Origin: Emiliania huxleyi CCMP1516
Lineage: Eukaryota > Haptophyta > Isochrysidales > Noelaerhabdaceae
NCBI RefSeq assembly: GCF_000372725.1
Contig: NW_005202113.1
Location: forward strand, 257,891-321,890
DNA length: 64,000 bases
Direction: 5' to 3'
Both the position numbers and the translations under genes were made by a program. The stretch's first letter is position 1. Every line of letters begins with the position of its first letter. Below, in pieces: positions 30,758 through 39,374 of this stretch. The notes beneath the pieces are model-generated. The model saw only the letters and a program-made list of their open reading frames with translations, ran no database searches and was not told the DNA's origin.

Positions 30758-32437
30758 ATGGCGGCAACCTGTCGGTTCTCCGACAGCCACGAGGGTGGGC
30801 ACGTCCTCTTTAGCCCCGACGGGCGGCTCGTCGCCGCCGCAGCCATGTACCGACTCGTGGTTCGCGACGCGCGCACGCTCGAGATCGTGCACGTCTTCGC
30901 GTGCGTCGACCGCATCGACATGCTCGAGTGGTCTTGCGATTCAAAGTACGTGCTGTGCGGCCTCTTCGCGCGCGGCCTCGCGCAGGTGTGGAGCGTCGAC
31001 CCCGACGAGGCGGACTGGCACGCCAAGATCGACGAGGGTCCCCTCGGGCTCGCGCACGTGCGCTGGGCGCCTGATGGGCGGCATGTTCTCGCGACCTCCG
31101 ACTTCCGGCTGCGCGTGACGGTCTGGTCGCTGGTCGACCGGTCCGTGTCGTACCTGCAGTACCCAAAGTTCGCCAAGGAGGGGCTGTCCTTCTCTGCCGA
31201 CGGCCGGCAGATGGCGCTCGCCCACCGGAGGGACGGGCGCGACTCGGTGGGCTGCTCCCAGCCTCTTGGGGAGGGGAGGGGAGGGGGAGAGGGAGGGGAG
31301 GGTCGAGGCGGTGCTCGCCCTCCGCCCGAGCAACCGGGCCGCCCGCGGCGCGCGCAGGTGCAGCTCGTCCAGACGGAGGGCTGGGCCGTCTCCCTCCGCT
31401 TCGAGGTTGCCAGCCGCGACTTGGCCGACCTTCGGTACGCGCCGCGCGGTGACACGACCCTGTGCGTCCTCGACGGGCTGCTCGAGCCGCAGGCCCTCGT
31501 CTACCGCGAGGGGCTCCTCCTGGCCACCTGCCGGCTGCAGCCCGGCCCGGAGGGCTCCTCCCACCTCGGGCCGAAGGCGCTCAGCTGGAGCCCCGCGGCC
31601 GACCTCCTCGCGGTGTGCGGCCACGACGAGAGGGTGCGGCTGCTGCACCGCGGCTCGTGGGCGCACGTCGGCGACCTGCAGCACGGCGCCGAGCTGCTCG
31701 AGGCCTTTGCGCCCGACGCGGTCGCGTACGTGCAGGTGTCGCGCCAGGGCGGCGGCGCGGCGGCCGCCGAGGCGAGCTCGTCGGCTTGCGACACCGAGGC
31801 GGACGCGGAGGCAGCGGAGCTGGCCGAGTCGCTGGCGGAGCTGCACGCGAGCGGCGGGCGGCAGTACGTCTACGCGGCGCAGAGGCTCCCCCTCTCGCTG
31901 CCGACCGTCCGCCCCACGCCCGAGAAGCCCAACCCGAGGATGGGGGTCGGGCTGGCGACGTGGTCGGCGGGCGGCCGCTTCCTCGCGACGCGCGACGACG
32001 GGGCGCCGCGCGCGCTGTGGGTGTGGGACGGCGCGTCGCTCGGGCTGCACTCGCTCCTGCTGCAGGCGCACGCGGTGCGCGCCGCCGCGTGGCACCCCAC
32101 GAGGCAGCTGCTCGCGCTGTGCACCGGCATCGGCGCCGTTGTCCTCTGGTCGCCGCGCGGGTGCCAGACGGTGCCGCTGCCCGAGGGGCGGTCCTTCCGC
32201 GTGTGCGGCCTCGCGTGGGGCGGCGGCGGCGACGCGCTCCTCCTCCTCGACAAGGACCGCTTCACCCTCGCTCACGTCCAGACCGGGACAGAGCCGGAGC
32301 CTCCCCCGCCGGCGCCGCAGCTCGACCCCGACCTGGAGGAGGAGCTCAAGCGGCTCCTCGCGGCCGAGAAAGGCGACGAGAATGCGGACGCGCAGTACGA
32401 GTACCTGCCTCCGCCGGACGGCGCCGGCGCGGAGTAA
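30758..32437 (+). CDS. WRAP73: WRAP73 (WDR8) WD-repeat protein
   Basis: Collinear with animal WRAP73: FSPDGRLVAAAAMYRLVVRD, CVDRIDMLEWSCDSKYVLCG, GLAQVWSVDPDEADWHAKID, RWAPDGRHVLATSDFRLRV, TVWSLVDRSVSYLQYPK, LSFSADGRQMALAHRRDGRD, later NPRMGVGLATWSAGGRFLAT and RQLLALCTGIGAVVLWSPRG. A GT-AG intron at 31247-31357 (111 bases, in frame, stopless) joins GRDS to VQLVQTEGWAV. WRAP73 acts at centrosomes and basal bodies with SSX2IP and in spindle pole organisation, so a centriole or flagellar-base role is expected. The Pro/Glu-rich tail ends at 32437 and is followed by a tandem copy of the terminal coding sequence. Confidence 0.92.
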   Translation: MAATCRFSDSHEGGHVLFSPDGRLVAAAAMYRLVVRDARTLEIVHVFACVDRIDMLEWSCDSKYVLCGLFARGLAQVWSVDPDEADWHAKIDEGPLGLAHVRWAPDGRHVLATSDFRLRVTVWSLVDRSVSYLQYPKFAKEGLSFSADGRQMALAHRRDGRDSVGCSQPLGEGRGGGEGGEGRGGARPPPEQPGRPRRAQVQLVQTEGWAVSLRFEVASRDLADLRYAPRGDTTLCVLDGLLEPQALVYREGLLLATCRLQPGPEGSSHLGPKALSWSPAADLLAVCGHDERVRLLHRGSWAHVGDLQHGAELLEAFAPDAVAYVQVSRQGGGAAAAEASSSACDTEADAEAAELAESLAELHASGGRQYVYAAQRLPLSLPTVRPTPEKPNPRMGVGLATWSAGGRFLATRDDGAPRALWVWDGASLGLHSLLLQAHAVRAAAWHPTRQLLALCTGIGAVVLWSPRGCQTVPLPEGRSFRVCGLAWGGGGDALLLLDKDRFTLAHVQTGTEPEPPPPAPQLDPDLEEELKRLLAAEKGDENADAQYEYLPPPDGAGAE

Positions 32438-32439
32438 GG

Positions 32440-32542
32440 CTCCTCGCGGCCGAGAAAGGCGACGTGAGAATATGTGCGGACGCGCAGTACGAGTATATAC
32501 CCGCCGGGCCGCGCGCCGGCCCGCCGGACGGCGCCGGCGCGG
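32440..32542 (+). repeat. tandem duplicate of the WRAP73 coding 3' end
   Basis: Repeats 32353-32437 (encoding RLLAAEKGDENADAQYEYLP to the end) immediately after the stop codon. The copy differs by short insertions, including GTGAGAATATGT and a GCCGGGCCGCGCGCC block, so it is not in the same frame throughout. Confidence 0.85.
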
Positions 32543-32799
32543 AGGCACATGACGGGCACCGCGTTGAGACTGTGCAAGAGGGTTTTCGATTACACGAATT
32601 ACACGTGCTCAAGTAGCGTAGCTCAATGTTGGGCGAGATCTCGGGTGAAATTCTGAAAAACGTGCAGCACTTCTAGCCGACATCGACAAAAGTCACTCTC
32701 TAGCCCCGCGGCGAGCGGCCCCGCCGGAGGCGAAGAAAATTTTGCCATCTAGCGCTCTCTAACACACATTTTTGCACAAATCGACGCCTCCAAACAAGT

Positions 32800-33186
32800 T
32801 CAATAAGACTGGTCTTCACTGCAGCACGCCTCGAGCGAGTAATGCGTCTGTAGGCCAATATAATAGAGCTTCTCGCGCGCGCTCCTCACGAGCTGGCGGT
32901 CCGCAGGGCCGCCCGGGCCGGGCGAGAAGCGCAAGCCCGCCAGCCGCACCATGTGATTCACGATGATGAGCGTCTCGGCCTCGAGCAGCGTGTAGGAGCG
33001 AAGCTTGCCCTCGCACTCGCGTTGCTCGAGCCTGAGCCACTGCGCCTTGACCACGAGATAGCCCGCGGGGATGGTGTCGGTGTTGACGACCGTGTCCTCG
33101 GCCAGCGTGTACGCCTTCCCCTTGAGCACCGCCAGCCAGTAGAGCCCCTCGAGCGACTGCTCGCGCCGATCTGCGCGGCGACAGCG
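32800..33186 (-). CDS. hypothetical protein, 3' exon(s) only
   Basis: Read from a probable acceptor near 33186, one frame gives REQSLEGLYWLAVLKGKAYT, LAEDTVVNTDTIPAGYLVVK, AQWLRLEQRECEGKLRSYTL, LEAETLIIVNHMVRLAGLRF, then REKLYYIGLQTHYSLEACCS to the stop at 32800. The composition is that of a real soluble protein. No 5' exons are convincing. Just upstream is a small inverted repeat (33221-33232 with 33290-33301). Either the gene is 5' truncated or its first exon lies in an unrecognised frame. No family identified. Confidence 0.5.
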   Translation of the reverse strand, partial: RCRRADRREQSLEGLYWLAVLKGKAYTLAEDTVVNTDTIPAGYLVVKAQWLRLEQRECEGKLRSYTLLEAETLIIVNHMVRLAGLRFSPGPGGPADRQLVRSAREKLYYIGLQTHYSLEACCSEDQSY

Positions 33187-33467
33187 GCCTGGACAAGTCC
33201 GGCCAAGTCGGTTACGGGGAGGGCTACTACGAGGTCTTTGCGCGGGGGTGGTCGGGCGCCAGGCGCCCAGTCGATTGCCGCATAGTTCGTCGTAGTAGCC
33301 CTATCATAAACCTCTTATTCACACCTTGCACTTTGAAAGAAGAAATATCCGACCTTTGTCGAAGATCCGGAGGGTTTATCAGAGCATCACCCCCCTCTCG
33401 TCCGTCGTCGCACTGCACGCACACCGGCGTCGCGGGTTGACCAAAATAATAAACAAATGGTTCACAC

Positions 33468-33905
33468 TCACTTCAGGCCTCGCTTTTCGAGAGCCGCGAG
33501 CCGCTTCTCACGCTCGCTCATGCCGCTCGCCTCGCCGGCGCTGCCGCCGAGCGCCTGGCCCTCGCCGGCAGCGGACCACTTGTCGCCCTGGTGAGCCACC
33601 ACCAGCGCTTCGAGCGCCTCAGGGTTGGCTCCGCGGCACGAACCGACCTCTTTCTTGTCGCGGAAGGCCTTGAAAGTTGGCATCGCAGAGACGCGGCACT
33701 CCTGTGCGACTTCCTGATTCTCGTCCACGTCGATCTTGACAAAGCAAACATGGGAGTACTTGGCGGCGAGGGCCTCGAAGATGGGCGCAATCATCTTGCA
33801 CGGCCCGCACCACGACGCCGTGAAGTCGACGACCACAGCCTGGTTCTTTGCAGCCGCGTCAGCCAGCAGGGCGTGCCACTCCTCGGTAGTGGCGATGCTC
33901 CTCAT
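33468..33905 (-). CDS. thioredoxin
   Basis: 145 residues in one exon. Residues 1-105 are a canonical thioredoxin fold: VVVDFTASWCGPCKMIAPIF (active-site WCGPCK), FVKIDVDENQEVAQE, AMPTFKAF (cis-Pro) and KEVGSCRGANPEAL. A 35-residue Gly/Ser-rich tail ending SEREKRLAALEKRG is extra to the family. There is no targeting peptide, so it is probably cytosolic or nuclear. It is divergent from the histidine phosphatase gene across a 1.8 kb gap now occupied by a foldback element. Confidence 0.93.
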   Translation of the reverse strand: MRSIATTEEWHALLADAAAKNQAVVVDFTASWCGPCKMIAPIFEALAAKYSHVCFVKIDVDENQEVAQECRVSAMPTFKAFRDKKEVGSCRGANPEALEALVVAHQGDKWSAAGEGQALGGSAGEASGMSEREKRLAALEKRGLK

Positions 33906-33964
33906 CTTGGCTGATCAGCGTCGGGACCTGTATGTGGGTGAGAGTGCAGAACGGCGAGAAAACG

Positions 33965-34048
33965 CGTACTCTGGCCTCCAGTCGACTCCTCCCCCATCCC
34001 TCGTCTGGGTTGGTCTGTTTTCTTTCTTTCTTTCTTTTCCAGCCAGGG
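33965..34048 (+). repeat. SINE-like dispersed repeat, copy E
   Basis: Plus-strand copy: TCGACTCCTCCCCCATCCCT leads into TTGGTCTGTTTTCTTTCTTT and a CTTTCTTTTCC tail. It is in opposite orientation to copies A, B, C and D. Confidence 0.5.
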
Positions 34049-34138
34049 CCATACCCCCCCCCCCCCCTTCCCTCGCCCCACCGCCGGCCGCCTTATCTAA
34101 TGGATGGCCACTGAAAAAATGAAAAATATGACATGTAT

Positions 34139-35307
34139 GAGGGCCCAACTTCAGAATCGTGCTTTGAGTTGGGTTGTTACGTGTTGGGTTGGGTTGTTGG
34201 GTTGTTCCGTGAGGTTGGGTCGTCGGCGCGAATGGTGAGGTCTCGACCGCCGCCGCTCACGCCAGCGGACGGCCACCATCGGTGTTTTTGGCTTCGCCAC
34301 CGTCCAAGGCGTGCGCCATGCGCTCGCCGGCATCGAGCGAGCAACGTGATCGACCGAGCGGCTTGCTGTGTGGACGCCTTCTTGTGGCTCTCGTCGAGAG
34401 CGTTTTGCGTCCCGGCGGGTGGGAGAATATGTGTCGTCTGATGTGTCACTGTGTACGTCACATCGGTCTTGATAACAAGCACGGTCGATCCGTCGAAGCG
34501 ATACACTCGTTCCTATCACGCTGGAAGGCTGGCACGGAGCTCTGTGCCGGCACACAGCAAGAGCCGTGCGGCAAGAAGAGCTCGATGGGGAGCGAGAACC
34601 GTCAGAGGTGCTCACCCAGGTTTCGGAAGTCCGCCTTGATGCGGTCAGTTCCCCCCAGGTTTGACCGCGCAGCTCGCAAGACTCGTCGAGCACTCGCAGC
34701 CTTTCTGCGCCTCTGACTCTGCAAGCTATGCGGGAAGAGCAGTTTATCCGCAATATATCGACGAGTTCGAGAGAGCCACAGGCTTTCGCTCGGGAGGGAT
34801 TGAGTGCATCGCGACGGACTTCAGGTTACACCTGAAAATCTGACGGTTCTCGCTCCCCATCGAGCTCTTCTCTTGCCGCACGGCTCTTGCTGTGTGCCGG
34901 CGCAGAGCTCCGTGCAAGCCTTCCAGCGTGATAGGAACGAGTGTATCGCTTCGACGGATCGACCGTGCTTGTTATCAAGACCGATGTGACGTACACAGTG
35001 ACACATCAGACGACACATATTCTCCCACCCGCCGGGACGCAAAACGCTCTCGACGAGAGCCAGAAGAAGGCGTCCACACAGCAAGCCGCTCGGTCGATCA
35101 CGTTGCTCGCTCGATGCCGGCGAGCGCATGGCGCACGCCTTGGACGGTGGCGAAGCCAAAAACACCGATGGTGGCCGTCCGCTGGCGTGAGCGGCGGCGG
35201 TCGAGACCTCACCATTCGCGCCGACGACCCAACCTCACGCGGAACAACCCAACCCGGGCCAACAACCCAACCCAACCCAAAAAGCACGATTCTGAAGTTG
35301 GGCCCTC
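34139..35307. mobile_element. foldback element with about 467-bp inverted arms
   Basis: Left arm 34139-34605 and right arm 34840-35307 are near-identical reverse complements. The outermost 26 bases (starting GAGGGCCCAACTTCAGAATC) are perfect. The arms carry TTGGGTTGGGTTGTTGGG runs near the outer ends that differ slightly in length. The 234-base centre has no transposase, and weak inverted similarity continues into it (34616-34640 with 34803-34830). The 5-base sequence TGTAT flanks both sides (34134-34138 and 35308-35312), a probable target-site duplication. Open frames in the arms mirror one another and are not taken as genes. Confidence 0.88.
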
Positions 35308-35709
35308 TGTATGCGGAGGCGGCCGAGGCGGCCCGTAAGGCGGCGGAGCTCGCCGCGAGAAACGCCAATGGTCTTGAGCTGTGGAAAGCCGACCGCAGCA
35401 CCGCCGGCGCCGTTGTCGCGTTGCGAGACTCGGCGCTTGGCTACTGCTGGTGCTTCGTTCCCGCCGCTGCCGGTAGCTCACGCCAAGCTGATGCACCTTC
35501 AGCCAGCTGCTGTCCCCGACTTTTAAAGTTACCAAAAGGAGCGCACAGCAGTACATACATCGTGTTCACGCGTTGCCCGAACAACAGAGGCGGATAACGC
35601 CGCGGGTCCCACTAGTACCAAGGAGGGCTGCGCATTTTATCTGCGACAAGGACGTACGCCGATACCCGCGCGCCGAGCAAGGAGACATCGCGCAACAGCG
35701 CTGTGCGCC
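35308..35709. other. 5' region of the histidine phosphatase gene, no separate gene
   Basis: G+C-rich then mixed sequence between the foldback element and the phosphatase ATG. No supported coding region. Confidence 0.4.
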
Positions 35710-36694
35710 ATGGACAAGACGACGGTCGGGCGGCTCTCGAACAAGTAGCAGCGCGCGCCCCTGCCCCCGCCCTCCCCTCTCCGCTCCTCTCCAGCAGCGC
35801 GCGCGCCCGGCCGCAGGTACGGCGACGACGGCTGGCCTGGCAAGACATCTCCGTACCCGTGGCCGATCGTCGTGCTCAACCAGTTTATTCGCGAGCCGAG
35901 CTACTACATCGTCGGCTTCGTCTGGAAGCTGCGCGGGTGCTGCCGGAGCAAGAAGTCGAAGCCGCCGGTCCTCACGAACGAGCCCAAGCAGATCTCGTCG
36001 TCGTCAAAGACGGTGCTCTTCATCCGGCACGGGCAGGGCGACCACAACGCGAGCCTACCCGGCTGGAACCTGGTCGACCCGCCGCTCAACGCGACCGGCC
36101 TCGGGCAGGCGAGGGACCTGCACGAGCGGCTGGGCGGCACGGGCGGCCCGCTCAAGGACGTCGAGGTCGTGCTCGTCTCGCCGCTCACGCGCGCCTTCCA
36201 GACCGCCCAGGGCGCGTTCGGGCACGGGCCGGCGTTTCAGAACCGGGAGCCGACGCTCAAGCCAAAGTGGGTCGTCTGCCCGCTGCTCCGCGAGCGGATG
36301 GGCGCGCCCTGCGACGAGGGGCGCCCAAAGGCGCAGCTGGCGATGACGATGCCCGAGATGAAGGAGATGGAGGGGTTCGACACGATGAAGCCGGATGTCT
36401 GGTGGACGCCGCACTTTGAGTTCGGGCTGTACGACCGCATCGCCGAGCTCGAGGAGCAGGCGCGGGGCGCCGCGCCTCTCGCCTCTCGCACCGCACCGCT
36501 CACCGCCCCTCTCGCCGCCTCACTGCCCCGCTCGCCTCCTCACCGCTCCTCTCGGCCCGCTTGCCCGCCTGCAGATCCTCTCGCGCCCCGAGTCGACGAT
36601 CGCCGTGGTCGGGCACGGCGGCCTCTTCACGCGCATCCTGGGCTACCACCTCCACAACTGCGGCCACCAGTGGACCTCGTGGGATGCGGACTAA
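35710..36694 (+). CDS. histidine phosphatase superfamily (phosphoglycerate-mutase-like) protein
   Basis: Three exons give 265 residues: 35710-35744, 35817-36459, 36575-36694, with a GT-AG intron at 35745-35816 and a GC-AG intron at 36460-36574. The N-terminus is MDKTTVGRLSNKYGDDGWPG. The catalytic core has VLFIRHGQGDHN (RHG box with the phospho-acceptor His), LVSPLTRAFQTAQ (second Arg), RERMGAPCDEG and, across the second splice, STIAVVGHGGLFTRILG (second catalytic His). The protein ends NCGHQWTSWDAD. The family includes phosphoglycerate mutases and assorted phosphatases, and the substrate cannot be told. The N-terminal YIVGFVWKLRGCC segment is hydrophobic and Cys-tipped, but short. Confidence 0.88.
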
Positions 36695-37473
36695 GCGCCG
36701 CCCAGCGCTGCGGCGACCCCAGCAGCGCTCGGAGCCGTGGGCTGCGGAGCGAGCTGGGGCTGCGGTCCGAGGGCGGCCACGGCCCACCGCGACCGGTGGG
36801 AGCTCTCACCGGTTGATATTGTGCGTGCGCCATTATTGCCTGCGGGGCGTTTCACAGCTGCCTCGCCGACGCAGTGCCGCCGCGTGCCCCGTGTGCCCCG
36901 TCCACACTGTCACTGGTCACTGTCGATAGAAACCCCTGTGTGTCTTGTTGATTAAGGTCAGTTCTGAAAGAAAGCACTTGGAGCACTTGGAGAGCAGTCA
37001 TTAGCCTCACATCCAGGGCCGGGAGCTAAGCGCTGGCACCCAGCGGGCCGGATGTGTCCACCCGCAACCCGGATGAACGAAAGAAAGAGAAAACGGACAG
37101 CCAAACAAGGGGTGGGAGGAGGACAAGATCCCCACCTGCACGCGAGCAGGATTTTGGAAGGACGATCAGGGACACAGGGGAACGGGAGCGGGGAGCGCAT
37201 CGCGACACGGAGGGCGAGGGGGGCTGGGCCGCAGGGTTCACCCACACGACAGGGTCCCAGGGATTCCCCTCTCGTATAGGACAAAGTCGCACCCGGCGGC
37301 ACGGGGGCAGGCACGGGCCTCCTACTGGTTGCGCTCCGCTCTCCTAGTTCTCCTGCTCCTTGACAAGGGACCGACAGGATCGCGCGAATCTTTCTCTCTT
37401 CCCGGCTGGCCACTGCGATTGCATGCACGTCGCCCTGGCCATCGCCGCGGCGTCTACTCGCGCTTCTGTGGAA
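36695..37473. other. intergenic with SINE-like copy
   Basis: Contains the repeat at 37078-37160 and, at 36970-37003, a GCACTTGGAGCACTTGGAG phrase shared with about 765-790. The PRMT frame is open upstream of the chosen ATG (to 37360), including an alternative Met at 37423 (MHVALAIAAASTRASVE) that would give a short hydrophobic leader. Confidence 0.45.
37078..37160 (-). repeat. SINE-like dispersed repeat, copy D
   Basis: Counterpart of 5716-5810, sharing CACCTGCACG and GAGCAGGATTTTGGAAG at one end. The minus-strand tail here is GTTTTCTCTTTCTTTCGTT, more degenerate than in other copies. Confidence 0.5.
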
Positions 37474-38948
37474 ATGGCACCGTCCAAGTCGCCCGGCGCC
37501 TCGTCCGACCGGCCGCTGCCGACCGACACCTACCTCTCCGAGTACAGCAAGATCTTTGACCACATCGGCATGCTGGAGGCTCGCTCCCGCTCGCAGCCCA
37601 TCTCTCCCACAGCGGCGGATGCGCTTCACCGCTCTCGCACCTGGCCGCAGGACATGCAGAGGATGGCTGCCTACCACGACGCCATCAAGCGGAACGCCGC
37701 AGTGCACTTCAAGGGCAAGGTCGTGCTCGACGTTGGGTCGGGGACGGGCGTGCTCGCCATCTGGGCGGCGCAGGCGGGCGCGCGGCGCGTGTACGCCGTG
37801 GAGGCCTCGGGCGTCGGCGCTCACATCCAGACGATGGTCGAGGCGCACGGGCTGGCCGACACGGTGACGGTCCTGCGCGAGAGGGTCGAGCAGGTGGAGC
37901 TGGCCGAGCAGGCTCGCCGCAGCCCGCCGCCCGCGCCGCCGCGCGTGCGGCCTCCGACCTCCGCCGCGCGTGCCCACTCTGTGCAGGTGGACGTGATTGT
38001 GTCCGAGTGGATGGGCTACTTCCTGCTGCGCGAGTCGATGGTCGAGTCGGCAGCCGCCTCGCCGGCTCGGGGTGTGGCGAGGCTCGGACGCCGCGGCCTC
38101 ACCGTCGTGCGCACGCGAGGTAGGTGCTCCTCGCGCGGGACCGCTGGCTCAAGCCGGGAGGAGTCATGTACCCTTCGCACGCGCGGCTGCTCCTCGCGCC
38201 CTCCGCGCTGCCCCGCTTCCTGCTCCGCCGCCGCGAGGAGATTGCGAGCTCGATGCACGCGTGGGAGCAGCTCGCCGCCGAGCTGCGGAGCAAGTACTCC
38301 CTCCGCCTGGACGCGCTGCAGGCCTCGACCCGCCGCCCCGCCCCTCGCACGCCCCTCCGCCCCCCCCGCCCCCCCGCCGCCCTCGCGCCACTCCCGCCGC
38401 CCCGCCGCCCTCGCCGCCCGCCGCCCTCGCCGCCCGCCTCGCAGGCCGCCTACGAGCGCGAGCACCACGAGTACGCCTTCTCCGAGGCGTGGCAAGGCAT
38501 CCTCCCCGCCTCCCTCCTGCGCGACGAGCCGCAGGTGCTGCTCGAGGCGGACATGCACTCGGTGACGCACGCGCAGTTCTTCGACTGGCAGACCGAGGTA
38601 CAGTTCGCGCCGCCGCACGCCGACGAGCCGCAGCACGGCCTCTGCGGCTGGTTCGACGTCCGCTTCTGTGGCTCCGAGTCGCAGCCCGCTCACGAGTGCG
38701 TCGAGCTCGACACCTCGCCCGAGGCGCCGCCGACGCACTGGGCGCAGACCACGCTGCTGCTCGAGCGGCCGCTCGACGGGTCACCGCTCGTCGTCGCGCT
38801 CGCGCAGAACAGCGGCTTCCACCACGACCTCAACGTGACGGTCTCGTCCGGCGCGTGGAGCGCGTCGTATGCTGTGACGGCCGACTTTCGCGGCGGCGAG
38901 GACTTCCTGGAGGACGCGGAGGCGGAGGAGGGGGAGGAGGGGGCGTAG
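37474..38948 (+). CDS. type I-like protein arginine N-methyltransferase
   Basis: Four exons, all phase 0, give 400 residues: 37474-37911, 37987-38049, 38124-38321, 38445-38948. All three introns (37912-37986, 38050-38123, 38322-38444) fit GC-AG. Motifs: VVLDVGSGTGVLAIWAAQAG (SAM site, motif I), VYAVEAS (post I), VDVIVSEWMGYFLLRESM (double-E loop), VLLARDRWLKPGGVMYPSHA, and PPTHWAQT (THW loop). PRMTs transfer methyl groups from SAM to arginine of histones and RNA-binding proteins. The SEWMGYFLLRES and THW motifs are those of PRMT1/3/6/8-type enzymes, and an exact orthologue is not assigned. The start could instead be 37423. Confidence 0.92.
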
Positions 38949-39374
38949 GCGGACGACGCCACCTCCCCGCGTCTCGGACCTGACCCGCGACGACCGCTGG
39001 AGAGACGCGTGCGCGGAGAGAGTGGCGGGCCCTGGCGCCCTGCAGTGTCCTTCTCTGCTGAGACGTCTCGCGCACCCAGGGCCCTGCCGGCCCCGGCCGT
39101 ACGGCGCTCTTCTCTAGATCTCTCTGAGGGAGTCTGACCTCTCCTCGTACCTCGAGAGTGCACAGCACCTCCCACACCTTGAAGGGGTGGGGGAAAGCTG
39201 CTAGCTGGAAAGGAACGGCGAACGCGCCGCCGCCCCAGCCACGGGGCCCACAAATTCCGGAACCCTTCGCTTGGGAATTCTGTTTTCAATTTTCGATAAT
39301 TAAACATAAAAACTCGTGAGCCTTCAGGGGCCCTTCGCGCCCCACAGATTTCTCCCTTCCGCTCTAGCGGTAGT
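38949..39374. other. intergenic between convergent genes
   Basis: No gene seen. The phrase AGAGACGTCTC-like GTCTCTC/GAGACG inverted text occurs near 39000-39070, and an A/T-rich patch is at 39280-39315. Confidence 0.4.

Noticed and set aside
34170-34215. Telomere-like TTGGG repeats
   Set aside because: Short, imperfect, internal and mirrored in the other arm of the foldback element. Not a telomere.
34282-35165. Paired ORFs beginning MFLASPPSKACAMRSPASSE on opposite strands
   Set aside because: They are the same sequence read from the two inverted arms of the foldback element and have no protein family features.
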